This document shows positions 1-3,968 of a stretch of DNA of 5,119 nt, one piece after another. The stretch spans positions 1-5,119 of the forward strand of contig CADBSQ010000052.1 of assembly GCA_902797415.1 (NCBI GenBank), given 5' to 3'. The stretch's first letter is position 1, and every line of letters begins with the position of its first letter. The position numbers were made by a program, and so were the translations under genes. This DNA is from an uncultured Erysipelotrichaceae bacterium (lineage in GTDB: Bacteria; Bacillota_I; Bacilli_A; RF39; UBA660). The notes below the pieces were generated by a model. That model was given only the letters and a program-made list of their open reading frames with translations. It did no database searches and was not told the DNA's origin.

Positions 1-629
1 CCCCTATTCCAACTAACTTCAATAGCATGTCTAATCGCTCTTTCAACTCTTGAAGCAGTTGTATTGTACTTATCAGCAACAGCTGGATAAAGCTCTTTAG
101 TTATACCCCCTATTATAAAAGGGTTGCTGTACATAAGCATCACGCTTTCTCTAATGTATTGATATCCCTTTATATGAGATGGTACTCCTAAAGAATGGAG
201 CATTTTTGTTACCCTGTTTTCTAAGTTTGGATTATTTTTTAATTCTTTTGGTTTGGTTTTAAATAAAAAGAAAATAGCATTTTCTAAATCACTAAAATTG
301 TATGGCTTTAAAAAGACATAATCGATATTTAATTCACTAGCATTATTAAATATTAAGTCATTAACATAAGATGATGTAACTATAATCTTTGAATTATTTT
401 TTTTATCTAGTAATTTTTTTAAGAGAGATAAACAATCTAATTTTGTTAGAAGAGTATCCATGACTATTAGATCAATATCGTCCTTACTAGAAATAATATC
501 TAGCGCATCCATACCATTCTTAGCGATATATTTTACTTCGATTACTTCTGAACTACTAAAATACTTCTGCATACTACTAACTGTTTTTTTATCTTCATCA
601 ATTAATAATGTGCGTATTTTGGTTTTCAT
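1..629 (-). CDS. spo0A: Sporulation master response regulator Spo0A (3' end cut by window edge)
   Basis: This is the phosphorelay response regulator that controls entry into sporulation. I translated 209 residues from the ATG at 629-627; about 40 C-terminal residues should lie beyond base 1, judging by the B. subtilis protein. Residues 1-125 form the receiver: acidic pocket D11/E12, phosphoacceptor D58, switch T85 and K108 (in FLKPY). From about residue 140 comes the Spo0A-specific DNA-binding domain, with GVPSHIKGYQYIRE and the recognition helix SRVERAIRHAIEVSW, nearly identical to B. subtilis Spo0A. The usual M-P-x-x-D-G after the phosphoacceptor reads L-T-K-L-D-C here, and the interdomain linker is about 17 residues shorter than in B. 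subtilis. An AAAGGAGA ribosome site supports the start. The gene upstream is an S41 protease rather than spoIVB. The identity is close to certain; how the receiver is phosphorylated here is unknown. Confidence 0.97.
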   Translation of the reverse strand, partial: MKTKIRTLLIDEDKKTVSSMQKYFSSSEVIEVKYIAKNGMDALDIISSKDDIDLIVMDTLLTKLDCLSLLKKLLDKKNNSKIIVTSSYVNDLIFNNASELNIDYVFLKPYNFSDLENAIFFLFKTKPKELKNNPNLENRVTKMLHSLGVPSHIKGYQYIRESVMLMYSNPFIIGGITKELYPAVADKYNTTASRVERAIRHAIEVSWNR

Positions 630-634
630 AAGCA

Positions 635-642
635 TCTCCTTT
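635..642 (-). promoter_or_regulatory. Ribosome binding site of spo0A
   Basis: On the minus strand AAAGGAGA lies 5 bases before the ATG at 629. It is a good Shine-Dalgarno match and decides the spo0A start. Confidence 0.85.
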
Positions 643-663
643 TCTATTTCACTACGCAAAATA

Positions 664-669
664 ATTATA
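664..669 (-). promoter_or_regulatory. Candidate -10 element of spo0A promoter
   Basis: A perfect TATAAT reads on the minus strand 34 bases before the spo0A ATG, which would give a leader of about 28 nt. At 16-18 bp spacing there is no recognisable -35 (around 687-692 it reads TAGTAA). A poor -35 with an array of activator-like sites starting just upstream is what an activator-dependent promoter looks like. I found no good sigma-H match (AGGA / GAAT), although spo0A has a sigma-H promoter in B. subtilis. In DNA this AT-rich a TATAAT can occur by chance. Confidence 0.4.
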
Positions 670-696
670 TAATAAGAAGTGACAAATTACTAGGAA

Positions 697-711
697 ATGT
701 TTTGTAAACAT
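697..711. repeat. Small inverted repeat ATGTTT-TGT-AAACAT
   Basis: Six-base arms (697-702 and 706-711) flank a 3-base centre and overlap the first TGTAAA of the phased array. It could be an operator half-site pair or chance in AT-rich DNA. Confidence 0.35.
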
Positions 712-739
712 ATGTAAATAATTGTAAAGGCTTGTCGAA
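699..739 (+). promoter_or_regulatory. Phased array of 0A-box-like sites upstream of spo0A
   Basis: Three TGTAAA hexamers start at 703, 713 and 723, and TGTCGA starts at 733, so the four sites are spaced exactly 10 bp apart (one helical turn). The last, CTTGTCGAA (731-739), matches the published 0A-box consensus TTTGTCGAA at 8 of 9 positions. A weaker GTCG at 744-747 keeps the same phase inside the end of the protease gene. Tandem 0A boxes 10 bp apart are known Spo0A targets, as in the abrB promoter. The array lies about 30 bp upstream of the candidate -10, ends at the stop codon of the protease gene, and precedes spo0A itself, so I infer autoregulation. The three TGTAAA copies are weaker matches and might be sites for another regulator. 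Confidence 0.5.
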
Positions 740-768
740 TTAAGTCGTAATGTCTTCTAAAGCCTTTA
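725..768 (-). other. Inverted repeat straddling the stop codon of the S41 gene
   Basis: Nine-base arms TAAAGGCTT (725-733) and AAGCCTTTA (760-768) are perfect complements separated by 26 bases that contain the protease stop codon. In the transcript this would be a long-looped hairpin without a following U run, so it is a poor intrinsic terminator. It might stabilise or partly terminate the protease mRNA before spo0A, or be coincidental. Confidence 0.3.
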
Positions 769-1924
769 AAATAACTTTATCTTCAAGCTTATTATCATAG
801 TTATAGTTGTCTATTTCTTCTTTAACTTCTATATCTGGTTTTATTCCTTTATTGTCAATACTGTTTTTGTTTGGTGTTAACCATTTAGCTGTTGTTAGCT
901 TAATTGACTCTGCACTTGATATAGCTTTTCTTTCTTGAACTTTACCCTTACCAAAGCTTGTCATACCTATTAATTTAGCGCCATAACTTTCTTTAAGAGC
1001 AGCAGCTAGAACCTCTGATGCACTAGCACTATAGTTATCAATTAAAACATCTATCTTATAAGTTCTATGTTCTTTAGTTTTATCTTTGTATGTTTCTGAA
1101 GATTCTTTACTTTTTAATCTATAAATTACTTTATTTTTTTGTAGGAACATTTCTGCTATTCTAGAGCAGTTACTTAAATATCCACCAGAGTTTTGTCTTA
1201 AATCAATGATTAATGAATCTATACCTTTTTTTTCTAATTCTTCTATATGTTTTCTAACTTGTTTATAAGATGTTGAATTAAAAAGTTCGATTCTTAAATA
1301 GCCAATATTTTGATCATTGTAACTTATAATATCACTCTTAACTGATGTAACTAGTAAATCTCTTGGTGTAACATTAAACGTTAATGACTCTTCTCCTCTT
1401 TTTATGGTAAGTTTGACTTCTTCTCCTTTTTTGAAAGTGTCATTTATTCTTTCAAATTCTATATTACTAATATCAGTGTCATTTATTGCTGTTATTTCAT
1501 CGTTTTCCATGAGGCCTGCTTCTTTTGCAGGAGAATCATCAAACACAGTTTGGACTATTACTTTTTTATCTTCATTTAATAAGATTTTGATACCAATACC
1601 ATTATATTGACCATTTAAACTATCATCAAGTATTTTGGTTTCATTTTCATTTAAGAATGAAGTATACTTATCTAATGATGAATACATTCCTGTAATTGCA
1701 TTGTCGATAATTTTAGAGTTATTAACATCATCATAGTAACTCGTCTGAATATCATCATAAGCCTTTACTAATTTTATGAAGTAAGGATCTTTAAAGTATT
1801 TATTGAAATTAATCCCACCCATTTTTTTATACATTAACATACTACCTAAATAAAACATAATTATTGAGGTTAGTATAATTATTCCTACTACTTCTAAAAA
1901 ACTATATATTCTAATTTTTTTCAT
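740..1924 (-). CDS. Membrane-anchored PDZ-containing S41 (C-terminal processing) peptidase, CtpB-like
   Basis: A 394-residue serine protease of the C-terminal processing family, expected to act outside the membrane (or between the two membranes of a forespore). A short Lys/Arg-bearing N-terminus precedes one membrane segment at about 11-31. Residues 45-105 resemble the helical N-terminal domain of CtpB-type enzymes (AITGMYSSLDKYTSFL). A PDZ domain spans about 105-185, with the GIGI strand at 109-112. The S41 core follows: DLRQNSGG (241-248), SASASE with nucleophile S301, and FGKGKVQ with general base K326 and Q330. The S-to-K spacing of 25 and the K+4 Gln match known family members, so it should be active. 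It lacks the C-terminal peptidoglycan-binding domain of B. subtilis CtpB (about 480 residues). AGGTGG (1931-1936) lies 6 bases before the ATG. A terminator upstream sets its transcript off from the preceding gene; none is obvious before spo0A, so read-through into spo0A is possible. The S41 assignment is firm; a role in sporulation is inferred from position. Confidence 0.93.
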   Translation of the reverse strand: MKKIRIYSFLEVVGIIILTSIIMFYLGSMLMYKKMGGINFNKYFKDPYFIKLVKAYDDIQTSYYDDVNNSKIIDNAITGMYSSLDKYTSFLNENETKILDDSLNGQYNGIGIKILLNEDKKVIVQTVFDDSPAKEAGLMENDEITAINDTDISNIEFERINDTFKKGEEVKLTIKRGEESLTFNVTPRDLLVTSVKSDIISYNDQNIGYLRIELFNSTSYKQVRKHIEELEKKGIDSLIIDLRQNSGGYLSNCSRIAEMFLQKNKVIYRLKSKESSETYKDKTKEHRTYKIDVLIDNYSASASEVLAAALKESYGAKLIGMTSFGKGKVQERKAISSAESIKLTTAKWLTPNKNSIDNKGIKPDIEVKEEIDNYNYDNKLEDKVILKALEDITT

Positions 1925-1930
1925 AGTTCA

Positions 1931-1936
1931 CCACCT
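1931..1936 (-). promoter_or_regulatory. Ribosome binding site of the S41 peptidase gene
   Basis: AGGTGG on the minus strand ends 6 bases before the ATG at 1924. The stretch between this site and the terminator at 1972 must hold any private promoter. A TATGAT is present there on the minus strand, but I see no convincing -35. Confidence 0.75.
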
Positions 1937-1971
1937 AATTAAATATATCATAATATAATCAAATATTCACT

Positions 1972-1998
1972 AAAAAAGACCTATATTTACATATAGGT
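1972..1998 (-). terminator. Intrinsic terminator after the thioredoxin-like gene
   Basis: On the minus strand ACCTATAT-GTAA-ATATAGGT forms a perfect 8-bp stem with a GNRA-type tetraloop (1979-1998), followed by C and six T (1977-1972). It starts 9 bases after the TAA of the 167-residue gene and separates it from the S41 gene. Confidence 0.9.
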
Positions 1999-2007
1999 AT
2001 AAAAAAG

Positions 2008-2511
2008 TTATGAGTTAAGTTCGTTTTCTATTGAGTTTTTATTATCAAGATAACTAACTATTTTACCATTTTTAATTTTTATAAGTGTTGGATCAGATAG
2101 TTTGATTTCACTTGCTTTAGTAGCATTTTTATTACTTTTACCAATATACTCTTTATTAACACTTAATGATAAATCTATAAAGTATACTTTTGTATTGCTA
2201 TGATTAGTTGTAAAAGTTCCTACTAAACTTTGATATGTTGTATCTTTTGTAAGATCTGTTGCTAAAACATAGTAACTATCATATGGTCTATTAAAAATAT
2301 TCCCTACTCTAATATTATCATATGATATTGATGTTTCATCTTTTTTATCAGTATCTTTAGTTTTATCCTTTACAAGAAATTTTGCAGTGAAAAGATATGA
2401 TAAAACACATATAACGGCAACACCAGTTAAAATGATAACAAACTTCCTGATTTGATCATCAGCATCATTAACTTGTTTAATTAATGTTTGTTTTGGTTCT
2501 TTCTTTTTCAT
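2008..2511 (-). CDS. Single-pass membrane protein with thioredoxin-like outer domain lacking CXXC
   Basis: I do not recognise a named family. The 167 residues comprise a charged, Lys-rich cytoplasmic N-terminus (1-22), one membrane helix (about 23-46), a charged Lys/Asp linker (47-63) and a soluble domain (64-167) that should lie outside the cell. That domain resembles a thioredoxin fold: a strand plus helix around YYVLATDL (80-87), KVYFIDLS (108-115), and a C-terminal DPTLIKIKNGKIVSYL (140-155) that reads like the thioredoxin cis-Pro segment, with P141 in the cis-Pro position. The only cysteine (C35) is in the membrane helix, so there is no redox pair; a binding or scaffold role is more likely than disulfide exchange. 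It has its own promoter (2532-2560) and terminator, and so appears to be a single-gene transcript. The start is supported by AGGGTGG just upstream. The gene is certain; the fold is my inference from pattern only. Confidence 0.85.
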   Translation of the reverse strand: MKKKEPKQTLIKQVNDADDQIRKFVIILTGVAVICVLSYLFTAKFLVKDKTKDTDKKDETSISYDNIRVGNIFNRPYDSYYVLATDLTKDTTYQSLVGTFTTNHSNTKVYFIDLSLSVNKEYIGKSNKNATKASEIKLSDPTLIKIKNGKIVSYLDNKNSIENELNS

Positions 2512-2515
2512 GATA

Positions 2516-2522
2516 CCACCCT
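2516..2522 (-). promoter_or_regulatory. Ribosome binding site of the thioredoxin-like gene
   Basis: AGGGTGG on the minus strand lies 4 bases before the ATG at 2511. It deviates from AGGAGG but is correctly placed. Confidence 0.65.
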
Positions 2523-2531
2523 TCGAAGAAG

Positions 2532-2560
2532 ATTATACCAAATTACGGGGAAAAGGTCAA
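2532..2560 (-). promoter_or_regulatory. Near-consensus sigma-A promoter of the thioredoxin-like gene
   Basis: On the minus strand TTGACC (2560-2555) and TATAAT (2537-2532) are separated by exactly 17 bp, and the -10 is preceded by TGG, giving an extended -10 (TGnTATAAT). It is the strongest promoter in the window and would give a leader of about a dozen bases before the ATG at 2511, leaving no room for a riboswitch. This suggests strong, constitutive housekeeping-type expression. Confidence 0.88.
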
Positions 2561-2587
2561 AAATTAATTGAATCCAAAATTACATCT

Positions 2588-2625
2588 AAAAAGGATACCA
2601 TCTTTATCCAAAGATAAGTATCTCC
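2588..2625 (-). terminator. Second U-tailed hairpin in the 2512-2706 intergenic region
   Basis: On the minus strand arms 2625-2610 and 2605-2593 pair as GG..AUAC..AUCUUU with AAAGAU.GUAUCC (12 pairs, a 2-base bulge and a small internal loop). They close a GGAU loop and are followed by five T (2592-2588). It has the shape of an intrinsic terminator but lies about 50 bases beyond the terminator of the TMEM43-like gene, so it is either a back-up stop or the 3' end of a small RNA. Confidence 0.6.
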
Positions 2626-2674
2626 GCAAAATGATTTTTCAGGTTACCTCCAAAAAGTACGCTATACGCTCAAG
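2588..2674 (-). ncRNA. Candidate small RNA or remnant leader between two terminators
   Basis: This stretch lies between the terminator of the TMEM43-like gene and the promoter of the next gene, and ends in its own U-tailed hairpin. It holds a perfect GGAGGT (2651-2646) followed 3 bases later by CTG, which opens a 12-codon frame (LKNHFAEILIFG, stop at 2606-2604) whose end falls inside the hairpin. I see no convincing private promoter and match it to no known RNA family. It could be a short leader-peptide unit, an sRNA, or a decayed gene. Confidence 0.25.
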
Positions 2675-2706
2675 AAAAAACATCAATTAATTATGATTGA
2701 TGTTTT
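2675..2706 (-). terminator. Intrinsic terminator of the TMEM43-like gene
   Basis: On the minus strand AAAACATCAAT (2706-2696) pairs with ATTGATGTTTT (2687-2677) around an 8-base loop, and the T run continues to 2675. It begins at the base after the TAG stop. The other strand carries four T after the same stem, so weak bidirectional action is possible. Confidence 0.88.
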
Positions 2707-3867
2707 CTATATTTGATTATTATTTTGGTCTTGTTGTTCTGGAGTTTGAACTGGTTGCTGAATACTATCGGCATTAGGTGTTTGAGCTACACTTTCTGAA
2801 TTGTTCTTCTTGCCTTTTTTGTTAAGCAAGAATAATAGTAATCCAGCGGCAGCAAGTAAACCAATACCAAGTAATGGTCTAAATCTAATCCAAGCAAGGG
2901 CTATAATGATTAAACCTAAACTTAAACCAAGTAGTAGAGCTACTAAACCAACAGCAGTATCAACTAAACTTCCCACAATTGGTACATAACTTGTAATGGC
3001 GCTTATTGGTTTTAGTATAGCGGCAAAACCAGCTACTAATAAGGTTACGCCTATCAATCTTAGTATCCATTTTAAGAAATTATTTTCTTTTTTGATAGTT
3101 GTAATCATATCTATGCCAGAATGCGTTCCATCCATAACTCTGTTAACTTTTTTACCTGATTTAGAAACAAAACTAACAAATGAGTTTCCACTTTGGACTG
3201 CTAAAACACTTAAATCAGTTGAATTATTATAAACAAATGATATTCTAGTATCTCCTATTTGAGGATTACTTAAGTCTTCTGATGTTGTAATATAATTATT
3301 TGAGACTTTAAGGTTTAAAGCATTTAATGTTTCTTCATTAAAATCTGTAAATTGTCCATTAGTACTCAATCTATTTACTTGGTCATTCGATAATGTAAAG
3401 GCATTAATTTTTACATCACTAGAGGTTTTAACTTCATCATTATATGGTTTTTGTGTTGGATTTTCATGGCCTGTTTTGTTATGAAAATCACTTGAATCAA
3501 TTATATCTGATGACCACTCTTTGCTATATCTATATGTGGTATGACCATCATCATCTGTGCTTGAATCTTCTTCCCACTGATAAACCTCTACAATTCTTTT
3601 CATTATTGGAGTTTTTATAGTTACTCCAAATGTTGAGTCTGTTAATTCCTCTTCGTTAATTACTTTACCATGAGTTGCAACTAATTTACCTTCATTACTA
3701 GAATCAACCGAATCGCTTTTAACATCAACATAGACTTTCTCCATTTCAGCAGTTGTTTTTAAATTTTTAACATTATTTCCTTCGTTCCACCATAATAAAC
3801 AAATACCAATTATTAAAGCGATAACTCCCCCGAAAATTCCTTTAAATGAGTTTCCTACTCTTTTCAT
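2707..3867 (-). CDS. TMEM43/LUMA-family membrane protein
   Basis: The 386-residue protein has the layout of the TMEM43 family (Pfam TMEM43). There is one membrane helix near the N-terminus (about 10-27) ending in WWNEG (26-30), then a large soluble region, then a C-terminal block of about four membrane helices (265-283, 293-313, 315-327, 332-348). Family-like motifs include GKLVATHGKV (60-69), VYQWEE (95-100), YRYSKEW (112-118), HENP (134-137), GDTRISF (205-211), PIVGSLVD (296-303) and AWIRFRPLLG (325-334). The C-terminus after 350 is a hydrophilic Gln/Asn/Pro-rich tail not typical of the core family. The function of bacterial members is not established; the animal homologue is an inner nuclear membrane protein. 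The start has a perfect AGGAGG. The preceding gene also encodes a large membrane protein, but terminators separate the two, so cotranscription is not assured. Family assignment is strong, role unknown. Confidence 0.9.
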   Translation of the reverse strand: MKRVGNSFKGIFGGVIALIIGICLLWWNEGNNVKNLKTTAEMEKVYVDVKSDSVDSSNEGKLVATHGKVINEEELTDSTFGVTIKTPIMKRIVEVYQWEEDSSTDDDGHTTYRYSKEWSSDIIDSSDFHNKTGHENPTQKPYNDEVKTSSDVKINAFTLSNDQVNRLSTNGQFTDFNEETLNALNLKVSNNYITTSEDLSNPQIGDTRISFVYNNSTDLSVLAVQSGNSFVSFVSKSGKKVNRVMDGTHSGIDMITTIKKENNFLKWILRLIGVTLLVAGFAAILKPISAITSYVPIVGSLVDTAVGLVALLLGLSLGLIIIALAWIRFRPLLGIGLLAAAGLLLFLLNKKGKKNNSESVAQTPNADSIQQPVQTPEQQDQNNNQI

Positions 3868-3873
3868 TATGTT

Positions 3874-3879
3874 CCTCCT
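3874..3879 (-). promoter_or_regulatory. Ribosome binding site of the TMEM43-like gene
   Basis: A perfect AGGAGG on the minus strand lies 6 bases before the ATG at 3867, the best ribosome site in the window. Confidence 0.9.
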
Positions 3880-3888
3880 CTTATGATT

Positions 3889-3894
3889 ATTATA
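3889..3894 (-). promoter_or_regulatory. Candidate -10 of the TMEM43-like gene
   Basis: TATAAT reads on the minus strand 21 bases before the ATG, which would place the transcript start at or just before the ribosome site. The expected -35 position falls in a run of T, so the match is weak. Confidence 0.3.
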
Positions 3895-3908
3895 TAAAAA
3901 ATTTTGAT

Positions 3909-3934
3909 AAAAAAAAAGATATTATTAATCTTTT
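3909..3934 (-). terminator. Second, AT-only terminator-like hairpin after the DUF2207 gene
   Basis: On the minus strand AAAAGAT (3934-3928) pairs with ATCTTTT (3920-3914) around a 7-base loop, and the T run continues to 3909. The stem is weak but lies just beyond a good terminator and could act as a back-up. Confidence 0.45.
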
Positions 3935-3940
3935 AGACAT

Positions 3941-3968
3941 AAAAAAAGGAGACTTACCATGAGCCTCC
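3941..3968 (-). terminator. Intrinsic terminator overlapping the DUF2207 stop codon
   Basis: On the minus strand GGAGGCT (3968-3962) pairs with AGTCTCC (3954-3948) over 7 bp including one G-U pair, with loop CATGGTA and seven T (3947-3941). The left arm encodes the last Gly-Gly-Ser codons and the loop contains the Trp codon and most of the TAA, so the terminator is partly coding. Confidence 0.85.

Noticed and set aside
460..672. Open plus-strand frames opposite spo0A, the S41 gene and the TMEM43-like gene (460-672, 1404-1610, 2801-2989, 2996-3232).
   Set aside because: Each lies mostly or wholly opposite a well-supported minus-strand gene and has no recognisable protein pattern.
697..728. 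TGTAAA repeats as a catabolite-response (cre) or other sugar-regulator operator.
   Set aside because: The repeats are direct and phased, not the two-fold symmetric pattern with a central CG that cre sites show.
740..1924. Possible SpoIVB, from its position before spo0A and its PDZ domain.
   Set aside because: The catalytic core is SASASE...FGKGKVQ, which is family S41, not the S55 serine site of SpoIVB.
2511..2525. AAGGGTGGTATC on the minus strand resembles the T-box antiterminator motif (AGGGTGGNACC).
   Set aside because: It lies about ten bases downstream of a clear -10, so there is no room for a T-box leader, and it is simply the ribosome site of the next gene.
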